A program made the position numbers and the translations under genes. This document shows positions 9,113 to 18,504 of a stretch of DNA of 64,000 nt, in pieces. The notes under the pieces are model-generated. The model did not search any database. It was not told where the DNA came from and worked only from the letters and a program-made list of their open reading frames with translations. Numbering within the stretch: the stretch's first letter is position 1; the number at the start of each line of letters is the position of its first letter. Source of the DNA: Ilyobacter_A sp963675185 (lineage in GTDB: Bacteria; Fusobacteriota; Fusobacteriia; Fusobacteriales; Fusobacteriaceae). The DNA lies in contig CAXXOH010000001.1 of the NCBI GenBank assembly GCA_963675185.2, positions 282,151-346,150 on the forward strand, read 5' to 3'.

Positions 9113-9192
9113 TATCACAAAAACACTCTGCCTAAAAATTCATTTACACTTTTTTTACACTATAGAAAAGGCTTAAAAAATAAAAATAACCC

Positions 9193-9870
9193 TTAGTCAA
9201 CAACCCCTGTACAAATCTCTTCTATGAGATCTTCAGAAAAATTGTTTTTTCTTAAGGCTTCTACCAGCTCCCCCAAAGGATACTCCACCTCTACTATCTC
9301 CACCCTCTCCAGATTCCAGTCAAGCTCCAAAATTGCATATGTTGCGTTCGGTCTTCCAATCTTTGGTTTCCCGACACTCCCGGAATTTATCAGGAGTTTC
9401 TCTCCGTATTTACAGTAGTAAGGAAGATGAGTATGCCCGGTGACTAGAATGTCTGCCTTTTCTTCCATTACAAGTGAATCTGTTGTGTCCGTCCCTTCAT
9501 ACATATACTCGTCTATTCTTCTGGGACTGCCGTGAACAAGCTTTATCTTTCTGTTGAACTTATCAATTACTATTTCATCAGGGAGACATTTCAACCAATT
9601 CAGATTTTCATTTGATAACTTTTTTAAGTTCCACTCCTTGGGACTCCCGCCTCTTATCCTTCCTTCAACTATATCCAAGTCGTTGTTCCCCATTATAGCG
9701 GGTATATCCCCCAGCCTTACTATATCTATAACCTCATTCGGAAAGCAGTGATAGGAAGTAAGATCTCCCAAGCAGTAGATTTCGTCCACTCTCCTTTCCG
9801 TTATATCCTTAAGCACGGCCTCCAACGCCTGTAAGTTTGAATGTATGTCTGATATAAATGCTATCTTCAC
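9193..9870 (-). CDS. Metallophosphoesterase (YfcE/MJ0936-like phosphodiesterase)
   Basis: 225 residues of the calcineurin-like phosphoesterase fold. The two-metal motifs are in order: SDIHSN (about 7-12), CLGDLTSY (about 34-41), GNND (about 60-63), VHGSPR and GHTHLPY (about 145-151). Family members are Mn/Ni-dependent phosphodiesterases; the substrate cannot be read from sequence. The start is GTG, with AGGAGGG upstream. It lies before the ars operon on the same strand, but arsR has its own promoter, so co-regulation is not implied. Confidence 0.85.
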   Translation of the reverse strand: MKIAFISDIHSNLQALEAVLKDITERRVDEIYCLGDLTSYHCFPNEVIDIVRLGDIPAIMGNNDLDIVEGRIRGGSPKEWNLKKLSNENLNWLKCLPDEIVIDKFNRKIKLVHGSPRRIDEYMYEGTDTTDSLVMEEKADILVTGHTHLPYYCKYGEKLLINSGSVGKPKIGRPNATYAILELDWNLERVEIVEVEYPLGELVEALRKNNFSEDLIEEICTGVVD

Positions 9871-9992
9871 AAATTCCCTCCTAAAAATCTTTTAAACTGT
9901 TCTTTTATGAAGCTATTTTACAATTCACATAGAGATTAGTCAACTTTACTTAATAATTTTTTATTTTTTATAAAAAAAAGGAGGCCTCCCTC

Positions 9993-11494
9993 CATACCTA
10001 TCAAGCTAAGCTTTGAATTTAATAGAATTTGTGCTAAAACCTTCTTCAAGGACTACTTGAAGGAGGTTTTTCTTTTGGGAAACAGACAAATCAGAACAAA
10101 ATTTTTAAATTACTTTTCGGAAAAAAATATTGAACAAATTGCCAGGTATTCTAAATTCAAAATTAGGAATAGCGGCAAAATCTCTCCTCTTAACTTCATA
10201 TCTTTAACTTGTTTCAGCTCCAATAATTTATGCACTTCATCCTTGGAAGAATTAAGCGCTGAACTTCTATTAAAGCAGAATATTAATATTTCTCCTCAAG
10301 CGCTTGATCAGAGGTTTAGCGAGGCTTCAGTAGAATTTCTTAAAAATATTTTCTTATCTCTTTGTAAAACACAAATATCCAATAAGTCTAAAGCCTTTAA
10401 AAATTATGGCTTCAGCAATATCTTTTTAATGGACTCTACTGAAATAAAATTGCCAAATAAATTAAAAAATAAATCTTCTCCTTGAATTATTAGATTATTC
10501 TTTTAAGAACACTGTTTTATCTACGGGAACTAAAAATGAGCAAAATTTTTCTAAATATGTCTACGATAAATTAGTTACAGATTCCTTAGTTTTAAAAGAT
10601 TTAGGGTACTTTAAATTTGATGACTTCAATGAGATTGAAAGCAGAAACAGCTCTTTTGTTTCTCGTTTGAAAGCCGGAACAAGGTTATTTGCTTTAAACC
10701 CTAATCCTCAGTACTCACCAAAGGGAAAACTACTAAAAAAGACGAAGTATTTGGTAACAAATGCTGGAGAGTTGCGAAAAGAACTAAAAGCAGGAGAGAC
10801 TCAAGAATATGAATTTCTAGTCGGAAGCCATGACGACAAGAGGCCTTTTAGGGTAATCCTAACTAAATTGGACAAAGAGACTTCTAATAAAAAAGTACAA
10901 AAGATAGAAGAAAGAGAAAGAAGGAATGAGCACTGCGCAAAGCACGCAAGAAGTTCTGCTGAAATTACTGGATATATTACTAATCTTTGGGGATTCAATC
11001 CTTCTGAAATCATCGAAATATATAAATTGAGATGGCAAATTGAATTGCTGTTTAAAATTTTTAAGTCTGATTTTAAACTAGATAAACTAAAAGACTTGAA
11101 AGTAGAAAGAATAGAGACTCACATATATGCCACTTTAATTAGAATGCTTCTTTTAATGGAGATTACAAAGGGTATCAATGGAGGATACTCAAAAGAAATG
11201 AGTATAAGGCGAGTAATAAAAAGTTCGTTGGGGGTTTTGACTGATTTCATGGAAACTTTGAAATCTAAAAAGCGTTTCATGCGCTTGACTTCAAAATTAA
11301 AAAAAATTATTGATTCTAAAATAAAAAAAGTTCCCAGCAAATAATCACCGAGAACACCACTGATAATAGAATAAACTTTTTTAGCCATTTTTGCAAGTGG
11401 TTTTTTGTAGTTTGAAAATTTAGCTTTAAAATTAAAATAGGAACCTAACTATATAAAAGTTAGGTTCCTAAAATTTCTTAGCTTGATAGGTATG
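9993..11494 (+). mobile_element. IS4-family element, copy B (1502 bp, same 44-bp deletion as copy A)
   Basis: 18-bp inverted repeats CATACCTATCAAGCTAAG and the target duplication GGCCTCCCTC (9983-9992, 11495-11504). It is inverted relative to copy A and shares with it both the deletion and an Arg-for-Gly change near the middle of the transposase. The restored target forms a GGAGG/CCTCC hairpin followed by eight T on the minus strand, the terminator of the GGDEF gene to its right. Confidence 0.95.
10075..11344 (+). pseudogene. IS4-family transposase, frameshifted
   Basis: Same broken gene as copy A. The start is placed at TTG 10075, with AAGGAGG at 10060-10066 inside the 3' arm of a hairpin (10041-10067). 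Pairing of that hairpin in a read-through transcript would hide the ribosome site, a known way for IS elements to limit transposase synthesis. Confidence 0.9.
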
Positions 11495-11523
11495 GGCCTC
11501 CCTCCCACTTTAAATCGAAATAT

Positions 11524-12636
11524 TTAGCTTGTTTCAACTCTATTTCTCCCGTTGTTTTTTGCTATATAAAGGGCCTTATCCGCTTTTTTTATCAAAAGAT
11601 TTAAGTCATAATCACTTAAAACTTCGGCCATGCCCAAACTTACAGTGAATTTTATACTGCACTCGTCACATATTAGTTTTGACCCGCTGCATGCCATACG
11701 TATCCTCTCAGCTATGCGAAAAGCCTCATTTTTATCCGTATCAACAAGACCCAGGATAAACTCGTCCCCTCCCAGTCTTCCAAAAAGGTCACTATCGCGT
11801 ACATTTCCCCTCACTATAGCCGTAAATTCCTTTAACACCTCATCGCCCAAATAGTGCCCGTAGCTGTCGTTAATTTGCTTGAAATTATCTATATCCATTA
11901 TAACTAAGGTGAAGCTGCTCTTATTCTCATAGGATTTTTTTATCTCACACTCTGAAAACTCGATAAACCTTCTTCGGTTTAATACTCCTGTTAAAAAGTC
12001 CCTAGATGCCACTCTGTTGAGCTCCCCGTTGAGCTTTTCAAGATGTTTCCTCTGTTTTTCTACCTTGGCCTTCTCTTTACTATAATTTTTCACAAGAAAG
12101 TTTACTATGAAATAAACTAGCACCCCCATAGTGGCATAAGTCCCTATAAGATCGGTTATCCTGTAATTTGGAGTTTTGTATAGGGAGACTAACTCCGGCC
12201 TTAAGTGGTTTATGAAATAGAGCGCACTAATTAAAGCTATGTTTAATGAGAGTAAGGTAAAATCACTTTTCCCGCCCAGCGAAGCGGACAGCACTATCAA
12301 AGACAGCATATAAAAACTTACCGGTCCGTCCATACCGCCATCAAAAAACCATATCACGGCTCCACCAATATAAGCATTTGCTAGAAAAAACAGCTTCGCC
12401 AGCTTAAATCTGCCCCTAACCTTACTCAGGTAATAAGAGTAAATCCCAAAAATTGCCCCTATAAAACAGTACCAAACTATCCACTTCGGTAGCTCTATAA
12501 AATAGTTACCCACACCTGAAACAATCGCTGTCAAGGTCATCAATATACAGAAACTGTTGAATATTCTTTCCTCCAACGGATTATCGCTGTTACGTTCGTC
12601 TATATTTTTAAAAAACTTCAGTACACTCCTCTTCAC
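11524..12636 (-). CDS. Membrane-bound GGDEF diguanylate cyclase
   Basis: About 370 residues. Several hydrophobic segments (roughly residues 35-165) form an unnamed membrane sensor region. A coiled linker then leads to a GGDEF domain with the signature GRLGGDEF, so the catalytic motif is intact. It would make cyclic-di-GMP at the membrane. I chose the GTG at 12636, because AAGAGGGGGA lies 8 nt upstream. The longer frame starts with TTG at 12684 and has no ribosome site. That longer frame follows the Nudix stop codon in the same reading frame. IS4 copy B sits in its terminator. Confidence 0.85.
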   Translation of the reverse strand: MKRSVLKFFKNIDERNSDNPLEERIFNSFCILMTLTAIVSGVGNYFIELPKWIVWYCFIGAIFGIYSYYLSKVRGRFKLAKLFFLANAYIGGAVIWFFDGGMDGPVSFYMLSLIVLSASLGGKSDFTLLSLNIALISALYFINHLRPELVSLYKTPNYRITDLIGTYATMGVLVYFIVNFLVKNYSKEKAKVEKQRKHLEKLNGELNRVASRDFLTGVLNRRRFIEFSECEIKKSYENKSSFTLVIMDIDNFKQINDSYGHYLGDEVLKEFTAIVRGNVRDSDLFGRLGGDEFILGLVDTDKNEAFRIAERIRMACSGSKLICDECSIKFTVSLGMAEVLSDYDLNLLIKKADKALYIAKNNGRNRVETS

Positions 12637-12687
12637 AGCACGAATCCCCCTCTTCCTTGATGTGATAACAAAGTTTACCAGCAACCA

Positions 12688-13311
12688 CTAATTAAATATT
12701 GTTTCATGGAACTTTTTTCCCTTTACTTCGAAGCAGAGCTTTATGTCATCTCTGCTGTTCCTGTTAACAGAAAGCGGCGGAAGGTCATCAAGCGAAAAAA
12801 ATCCCGCTGCAGAGGTCTCTATATTTTTCTCAAACTGTCCCCCCAAGTATTCGCACTCCACGAAAATCTTGTATATAGCATATGGCATAGGACATACAGC
12901 ATTTTTTGTCCTGTCGTATATAGCTATGACCCTTTTGGGTTTTACGTCGGCCCCGGCCTCCTCTTTGGCTTCCTTTACGACATTTTCCATAAGGGAACAG
13001 TCCACGTCAGCCCAACCACCAGGAAGAGCCCACATACCGTCTATCTGCTCTTTTACCATAAGTATCTTCCCGCCCCTAAATATTGCGGCACGCACATCAA
13101 TCTTTGGAGTTTGATACCCATTTTCGTTTGCGAAAAGTGTCCTTATTTTTTCATGGTCCATCTCGGTGTATGTATGTATTATATCTATACTTATATCTCT
13201 AATCTGTTCAAACCTCTCTCTATCATATTTGTTCGTGGAATAAGCCAACCCAGCCTGAGCAATTGACTGCAGTTTTTTTGCATACTCCAGCCATTTAGGT
13301 CCCATACTCAT
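12688..13311 (-). CDS. Nudix hydrolase with NUDIX_N domain
   Basis: 207 residues. The N-terminal 60 residues resemble the helical N-domain found before Nudix domains in ADP-ribose pyrophosphatase-like proteins such as B. subtilis YjhB. The Nudix box is GGWADVDCSLMENVVKEAKE followed by EAG, with Lys replacing the usual Arg before the Glu. It likely hydrolyses a nucleoside diphosphate linked to another moiety; the substrate is unknown. It ends four bases before the longest possible start of the GGDEF gene, so the two are probably co-transcribed. Start supported by GGAGGAGAG. Confidence 0.85.
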   Translation of the reverse strand: MSMGPKWLEYAKKLQSIAQAGLAYSTNKYDRERFEQIRDISIDIIHTYTEMDHEKIRTLFANENGYQTPKIDVRAAIFRGGKILMVKEQIDGMWALPGGWADVDCSLMENVVKEAKEEAGADVKPKRVIAIYDRTKNAVCPMPYAIYKIFVECEYLGGQFEKNIETSAAGFFSLDDLPPLSVNRNSRDDIKLCFEVKGKKFHETIFN

Positions 13312-13687
13312 ATAATCTCTCCTCCTGATTGTATATAATCTGTGTATTTATTTTCAAAATATATGATTAGTCTCCGTATAAAAAGCATTGCTATCCCTAT
13401 TATACATTTATTTCATCAATTATCAACAAAAATAACCCTTATTACAAGGTAAAATAATTTTAAGCGACATTAAAAAATTAACTCCCCTAAACTTTTGCGT
13501 AAAAATGGTCCGTATACGTATTATACCCCTTAAAACACTTTCATTAATAATTATATTACAAAATTTTTATATATAAAAAATATTTTTTTATCGCGAAACT
13601 ACTTATATTCAATGCTCGTATCTTGGTCTCAATTTTAGATTAAACATGATATAAAGTTACCATTTAAATAAAAAAGAGTTTAGACAT
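13312..13687. other. AT-rich intergenic region
   Basis: I see no open frame with a ribosome site and no RNA fold. The promoter of the Nudix-GGDEF unit is expected at its left end, but no box is convincing. Confidence 0.4.
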
Positions 13688-13804
13688 TAGATCTTTTGAA
13701 TGATACGTGAAGATTCGTGACTAAAAAAAATGTTTTCTATTTCTATGACTTTGAATCAACTCAATACTTTAAATAAAGTTTAGATACAGGTAGCAACTTA
13801 GGTT
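13688..13804. repeat. Interspersed intergenic repeat, copy R1 (partial)
   Basis: Contains AGATTCGTGACTAAAAA, TGTTTTCTATTTCTATGACT, and the terminal segment from AATCAACTCAATACTTT to GTAGCAACTTAGGTT. All recur in R2 and R5. Confidence 0.8.
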
Positions 13805-13814
13805 ATTTAATCTA

Positions 13815-13840
13815 TTAAAAAAGGGCGGATATCCGCCCTT
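13815..13840 (-). terminator. Terminator after the mini-thioredoxin gene
   Basis: Perfect AAGGGCGGAT/ATCCGCCCTT hairpin followed by six T on the minus strand. Confidence 0.85.
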
Positions 13841-13844
13841 AGAA

Positions 13845-14075
13845 CTATTCTATAATTTTTTTTATTTCCTCTACACTCAAAAGCTTCCCTTTACTTACAA
13901 CCTTTTCATCTACAACCAATCCAGGTGTCGACATAACGCCATACCCCATTATCTTCGTTATATCGTCTACCTTCTCAACTTGGGCAGCTACACCCATTTC
14001 CGAAACGGCGGTTTTTACATTTTCCTCCAATTTTGTGCACTTGGCACATCCCATTCCTAAAACTTTTATTACCAT
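13845..14075 (-). CDS. Small thioredoxin-like redox protein (TM0996/MTH895 family)
   Basis: 76 residues. The redox motif GMGCAKCTKL is near the N-terminus (Cys9 and Cys12), followed by a short glutaredoxin-like fold with the cis-proline-type segment STPGLVVDEKVV. Members are tiny disulfide proteins often encoded next to ArsP/DUF318 permeases. It is the last gene of an operon with ArsR and the permease, so a role in reducing arsenical or metal-thiol adducts is likely but inferred. Start supported by AAGGGGAT. Confidence 0.85.
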   Translation of the reverse strand: MVIKVLGMGCAKCTKLEENVKTAVSEMGVAAQVEKVDDITKIMGYGVMSTPGLVVDEKVVSKGKLLSVEEIKKIIE

Positions 14076-14097
14076 CTATCTATCCCCTTTCCTGTTT

Positions 14098-15054
14098 TTA
14101 TAGTATAGCGTTAAAAAGATATCCAACTAATATTATTGCTATCCCGGTTATAGTGACGAAACTCCCTATAAGCTTAGGCTTTATGACCTTTCTCAGCAGT
14201 ATCATTTCAGGAAGTGAAAGCGCCGTAACCCCCATCATAAAAGAAAGAGCTGTTCCCATTCCTACCCCTTTCCCTATGAGGGCCTCAGCAATGGGTATAG
14301 TCCCCATGGCATTGGAGTAAAGAGGTATGGCAAAAACTGTCCCTATTATAACTGCAAACGGATTGTCTGCCCCTGCATATTTACTCAAAAATTCAGCCGG
14401 AGCCCAGCCGTGTATAAGTGCCCCGATACCTATCCCGAGAATAAGAAATTTCCATATCCTCGAAACTATATCCTTCACGTTTTGAACTGCAAAGTTTAGC
14501 CTGTCCCTATTACTAAGCTTTTCTATCTCGCTGTCACCCAGTTTAATCTGATAAACATACTCTTCCACATAACTCTCCATCTTCAAGTGATGGATTATAA
14601 TTCCTCCGACTACACCCACAACAACTCCTGCAAATACGTAAAGCGCCGCTACCTTCCATCCAAACGTTCCCAGCAGTATAACAAAGGCTGCTTCATTCAC
14701 TATAGGAGAAGTTATAAGGAACGAAAATGTAACCCCTATTGGTATCCCTGCTTCAACAAATCCTATGAAAAGCGGCACGCTGGAACATGAGCAAAAAGGC
14801 GTGACTATACCAAAGAGGCTTGCTGCTATATGAGCCTTTAGTCCGCCCAGTTTTTCAAGCACCTTTTTGGTTTTTTCAACAGAAAAATAACTCCTCATAT
14901 AAGAGATTAAAAATACCATAAAAGACAGCAGAATAAGTATTTTTATAGTATCATAAAACAGAAAGTGCAAACTAGAGCCAAGCCTAGTCTCCACACTCAC
15001 TTTAAAGATGTTTTCCACAAAAAATTTCATGAAACTATCCAACCAATCAAACAT
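14098..15054 (-). CDS. Permease of the ArsP/DUF318 family
   Basis: 318 residues with about eight hydrophobic segments. The family signature TPFCSCSSVPLF (about residues 100-111) contains the Cys pair conserved in ArsP-type permeases. Characterised ArsP proteins export trivalent organoarsenicals, and other members have unknown substrates. A charged loop (about 175-215) separates the two halves. The gene starts 8 bp after an ArsR-type regulator and precedes the mini-thioredoxin gene, a common three-gene arrangement. Confidence 0.85.
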   Translation of the reverse strand: MFDWLDSFMKFFVENIFKVSVETRLGSSLHFLFYDTIKILILLSFMVFLISYMRSYFSVEKTKKVLEKLGGLKAHIAASLFGIVTPFCSCSSVPLFIGFVEAGIPIGVTFSFLITSPIVNEAAFVILLGTFGWKVAALYVFAGVVVGVVGGIIIHHLKMESYVEEYVYQIKLGDSEIEKLSNRDRLNFAVQNVKDIVSRIWKFLILGIGIGALIHGWAPAEFLSKYAGADNPFAVIIGTVFAIPLYSNAMGTIPIAEALIGKGVGMGTALSFMMGVTALSLPEMILLRKVIKPKLIGSFVTITGIAIILVGYLFNAIL

Positions 15055-15062
15055 ATTTTCAC

Positions 15063-15368
15063 CTACTTCATCTTATTTAATATTTCCAGCAATTCAGTTT
15101 TTACTATCTCTTCGGCAATCTGAAACATATCCACTATTCTTTCATTTTTTATGGCGTAGTGTATATTAAGTCCCTTTTTTTCCGAGACCAATATCCCTGC
15201 ATCCTTTAATATTTTAAGGTGCTGTGAAAGGTTGGACTGGCTGAACTCCACATCCTCATTCAGTTCACATACGCACAAGTTCTTCCCCATGAGCTTTTTT
15301 ACTATTTTAAGCCTCAGCGGATGGCCAAGAGCTTTAAATATTTTCACTTCCAAGTCCTCAACGTTCAT
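15063..15368 (-). CDS. ArsR-family repressor (second copy)
   Basis: 101 residues. The winged helix-turn-helix includes FSQSNLSQHLKILKDAGILV, and the sensor motif NLCVCEL carries a Cys-x-Cys pair like the arsenite sensor at 8737-9066. The two are clearly different proteins, so they probably respond to different arsenicals or metals. It is the first gene of the ArsR-permease-thioredoxin operon and likely autoregulates through the palindrome upstream. Start supported by GAGGTAG. Confidence 0.88.
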   Translation of the reverse strand: MNVEDLEVKIFKALGHPLRLKIVKKLMGKNLCVCELNEDVEFSQSNLSQHLKILKDAGILVSEKKGLNIHYAIKNERIVDMFQIAEEIVKTELLEILNKMK

Positions 15369-15392
15369 TTAACTACCTCGCTATTTAATTAT

Positions 15393-15407
15393 TTACTAAT
15401 ATAGTAA
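15393..15407. promoter_or_regulatory. Palindromic operator of the ArsR-permease operon
   Basis: TTACTA-ATA-TAGTAA, a perfect 6-3-6 palindrome 25 bp upstream of the repressor gene and overlapping a plausible -10 (TACTATAT on the minus strand). Confidence 0.6.
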
Positions 15408-15540
15408 TACCATTTTCTTCTATTTTTGTCAATAAAAAAACAACCCCATGCCGCCCGCTCAAAATAAAACGTTCTACACGAAAGTTGCCTTATAGTTAAA
15501 TTAAACCTACAAATTAAATACTGTATTTATCTACAAAATC

Positions 15541-15831
15541 TTTTTTTGGCCACAGAGTTTCACAGGAAAAAAATCTTAAAATAAAAATCTTTTTTTCACG
15601 AATCGCACGAATGTACACGAATAAAAAATGAAATAAAATTATATTTCGGACACAGAGCTGCACGGAATAAAATAAAAAATTTCACAGAGCAAGAAAAAAT
15701 ATAAGAGAGACTTGCTTAGATCTTTTGAATAATTCGTGTGATTCGTGACTAAAAAAATGTTTTCTATTTCTATAACTTTAAATCAACTCAATACTTTAAA
15801 TAAAGTTTAGATACAGGTAGCAACTTAAGTT
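15541..15831. repeat. Interspersed intergenic repeat, copy R2
   Basis: Noncoding copy with CACGAATCGCACGAATGTAC, GACACAGAGCTGCACGG, ATTCGTGTGATTCGTGACTA and the terminal GTAGCAACTTAAGTT. It occupies most of the gap between the arsR operon and the korB relic. The rest of 15408-15865 shows nothing. Confidence 0.85.
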
Positions 15832-15865
15832 GAAAATAAGCAAAAGTCAATCTTAAATTATACCC

Positions 15866-16710
15866 TTACTCACTTAAAAACAGTTTGGCAGCAGACTCAG
15901 GCTCTCTTTTTCTTTTGTAAAGTGGTGTGCTGTCGCCAAACTTATATGGCGGCATGCTTTCATTCATCACAGGCTTTCATTCTTCCTTATAAATAACTCC
16001 CAGTGGAAACTTTTCTTTTTCAAGACTTTTTGAGAACGCCTGCGCCTTTTCGCTGGAATCATAGTCATTGGACAAAATATAGGTGTTCTCCTTGTACCAG
16101 GAAAACGTGTTGACCTTGTTGAAGCTATGGCACGGATGGAAAACATCCACAAGGGCATACCCTTTATGCTTTATGGCTTCCTTTATCACATCTTTTGTGT
16201 GCTCCATATTCCCTGGCAACAAAGGTCGCTCCCAAGCTTATGGCAACTGCAAGTGGGTTAAATGGCTCTAGGTATACACCATCCACCTGCACGTTAGTTT
16301 TCATCCCTTTCATGCTTGTCGGAGAGCCCTGACCCTTGGTCAGTCCGTACACCATATTGTTGTGAACCACGTGGGTTATATCCGGGTTCCTCCTTATGTT
16401 GTGCATAAAGTGGTTCCCCCGTCGCCACCTTCCGCTATTACAGTAAGCTCTGGATTTGCCATCTTCACAGCTGTAGCTACAGGCATCGCCCTTCCATGTA
16501 AGCCGTTGTAGTAATTAACGCTTACATACTGAGGCATCTTTGCAGCCTGCCCTATGCCTGAAGATACCACCACATCTTTGGGAGCTAGCCCCAGCTCGCT
16601 CCCAAAGATGTGATTATTTTTTGCAGGGAATAGTTCCCACAGCCGGGACACCAGGCTATATCTGTGCCTTCAGGGCAGTTAAATATATTTTTCTCCAAAT
16701 CATTACCCAT
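15866..16710 (-). pseudogene. korB: 2-oxoacid:ferredoxin oxidoreductase beta subunit, broken relic
   Basis: Homology runs through the whole region, but in several frames. The start ATG at 16710 overlaps the korA stop (TAATG) and gives an N-terminus with the iron-sulfur motif CPGCGNYS. The frame breaks at an inverted repeat (16571-16585 and 16598-16612). A deletion near 16420 removes part of the thiamine-diphosphate motif (GDG...), and a second small deletion lies near 16212. An in-frame TGA follows IYKEE at about 15974-15976. The natural end would be TAA at 15866. With four lesions the gene cannot be functional, and the KorA subunit lacks its partner unless a second copy exists elsewhere. Confidence 0.92.
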
Positions 16711-18392
16711 TACAGCACCTCCTTTTTCAGTTCCTCTTCTACCTCTTCCAAAGAAAACTGCATCCCGTCGTATTTCAATATTTTTCTGTCAAATTCTATC
16801 CCCCATTCTTTTTTTATGAGGCCTCCGAACTGCCCAGAGTAATTTTGCTCAAGTAATATAAGCTGTTCTGCCTTTTCTAACAGTTCCCTGCTGATATCTG
16901 GCAAAGGATATACCTGCTTGTAGTGCAGACACGCCAAACCGTAATCCCCAAGCCTGTCTGCCACTTCCCTTAAAACACCGTAGGTTGATCCCCACCCGAC
17001 TACTAGGGTCTTGTACTCCTTCGGTCCTATAAGCTCTGGTTCTATATCTTCATAGCCATCTAGCTTCCTCATTCTTTTATCCTGCTGCGCCACCCTGACT
17101 GAAAAATCTTCGGTTATATGTCCGGTTTCGTCGTGTTCGTCGCTGTCCACACAAACCAGCCCTTCACCGTAGCCGGGAACGGATCTAGGCGACCTGCCGT
17201 TTTCTGTAACCATGTACCTTCTGTACCCTTTTTCACTTTCAACTACAAAATACTCATTTTTCATTTCTGAAAAGTCTACCTCACCTAGATTATAGGACTG
17301 ATTTACATAGTGCGCGTCGGACAGTATTACAACCGGAACCTGGTATTTATCCGCTATATTAAACGCTTTTTGCGACAGGACTATACCATCTTCAAGCGAA
17401 CCCGGCGCCAGTACAACCCTTGGGAACTCACCGTGCCCAGCATGAACAACCAAATTCAAGTCCCCCTGCTCCGTCCTTGTAGGGAGCCCCGTTCCTGGTC
17501 CTGGCCTTTGTGCAAGGTGGATTACAGCAGGAGTCTCTCCTACACCTGACATGCTTAGTCCCTCTGTCATAAGGGCAAATCCCCCTCCAGATGTACTCGC
17601 CATAGCCCTTGCCCCAGCATACCAGGCACCCAACACCATATTTATGGCCGCTATCTCATCCTCTGCCTGTTCCACGGCTACACCGTATTCGTTGGCTTTC
17701 CCAGCCATCCCAACCAGTATCCCAGTGCTAGGTGACATGGGATAGGACGTTATGAAGTTGCATCCCCCTGCAAGTGAACCTATCACAAGCGCTTCTGCTC
17801 CACTTATGGCAGGCCTTTTTACCACCTTGGCGTCCATCGGTATTTTTATATCAAAATCACAGCCCTTACCCAAGGTTACTCCATTTTTAAAGGCTTCTAT
17901 GTTTTTCTCCACAACTTCTTCCCCTTTTTTAGCTAGCTTTTCGGCAAGAAGTTTTTCGCCTATGGATTCATCCAGGTTCAACATTCCTGAAATAAACCCC
18001 AATATAGCAGTATTCATATATTTCGGGTTCCCGGCTTTTTTAGCCACCTCTATAAAATCCACCTCTTTTATTTTGTGACTAGCCCTCACTTCCTCCTCTA
18101 TAAAATCAGCAGGTCCTATTATGACAGTATCCTCACTCATCCTGCCGCTGAGCCTGTACAGGGCGCCTTTGTTAAGCACTATGACATAGTCGGTTTTTTC
18201 GACATAGGTAGTCATTTTCTTCCCAGATACCCTAAACTGCGTGGTGTTGTTGCCGCCCCTTATTCGCGACATTATCTCCTTGGACATATAAAAATAGCAG
18301 CCACTCTGCCTCAAGAGGTCTGTAAAAAGCCCCTCCACCGTTTTCAAGCCCGTGCCGGCCTCTCCAGATAAAACTATAGAAATCTCTTCCAT
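16710..18392 (-). CDS. korA: 2-oxoacid:ferredoxin oxidoreductase, fused gamma-alpha subunit
   Basis: 560 residues, full length. Residues 1-190 are the gamma domain (SGEAGTGLKTVEGLF, then SRIRGGNNTTQFR). Residues 200-560 are the alpha (pyrimidine-binding) domain, with the conserved TSYPMSPSTGI and AEDEIAAINM motifs. With KorB it would oxidatively decarboxylate a 2-oxoacid (2-oxoglutarate or branched-chain) to the acyl-CoA while reducing ferredoxin. The beta gene directly downstream is broken, so the enzyme is probably dead or depends on another beta subunit. The alpha gene itself shows no lesion. Start supported by AAGGAGG. Confidence 0.9.
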   Translation of the reverse strand: MEEISIVLSGEAGTGLKTVEGLFTDLLRQSGCYFYMSKEIMSRIRGGNNTTQFRVSGKKMTTYVEKTDYVIVLNKGALYRLSGRMSEDTVIIGPADFIEEEVRASHKIKEVDFIEVAKKAGNPKYMNTAILGFISGMLNLDESIGEKLLAEKLAKKGEEVVEKNIEAFKNGVTLGKGCDFDIKIPMDAKVVKRPAISGAEALVIGSLAGGCNFITSYPMSPSTGILVGMAGKANEYGVAVEQAEDEIAAINMVLGAWYAGARAMASTSGGGFALMTEGLSMSGVGETPAVIHLAQRPGPGTGLPTRTEQGDLNLVVHAGHGEFPRVVLAPGSLEDGIVLSQKAFNIADKYQVPVVILSDAHYVNQSYNLGEVDFSEMKNEYFVVESEKGYRRYMVTENGRSPRSVPGYGEGLVCVDSDEHDETGHITEDFSVRVAQQDKRMRKLDGYEDIEPELIGPKEYKTLVVGWGSTYGVLREVADRLGDYGLACLHYKQVYPLPDISRELLEKAEQLILLEQNYSGQFGGLIKKEWGIEFDRKILKYDGMQFSLEEVEEELKKEVL

Positions 18393-18504
18393 TATGCCTC
18401 CTTAACAAGCTACAACAAAATTTTTAACCGAATAATCTTGCTTTGCACAGTTTTTACCTCTATTTAAGCCTAAAATCCCTCAAAATAGGTTATGGATATT
18501 TAAT

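Noticed and set aside
3323..11494. IS4 copies A and B as the ends of a composite transposon carrying the arsenite operon
   Set aside because: Each copy has its own matching 10-bp duplication, so each inserted by itself. Both are also transposase-defective.
12706..13266. 186-codon plus-strand frame opposite the Nudix gene
   Set aside because: It is the antisense of a frame with an intact Nudix box. No ribosome site, no family resemblance.
15974..15976. In-frame TGA in korB as a selenocysteine codon
   Set aside because: The gene has three other disabling lesions, and known KorB proteins have no selenocysteine in this region.
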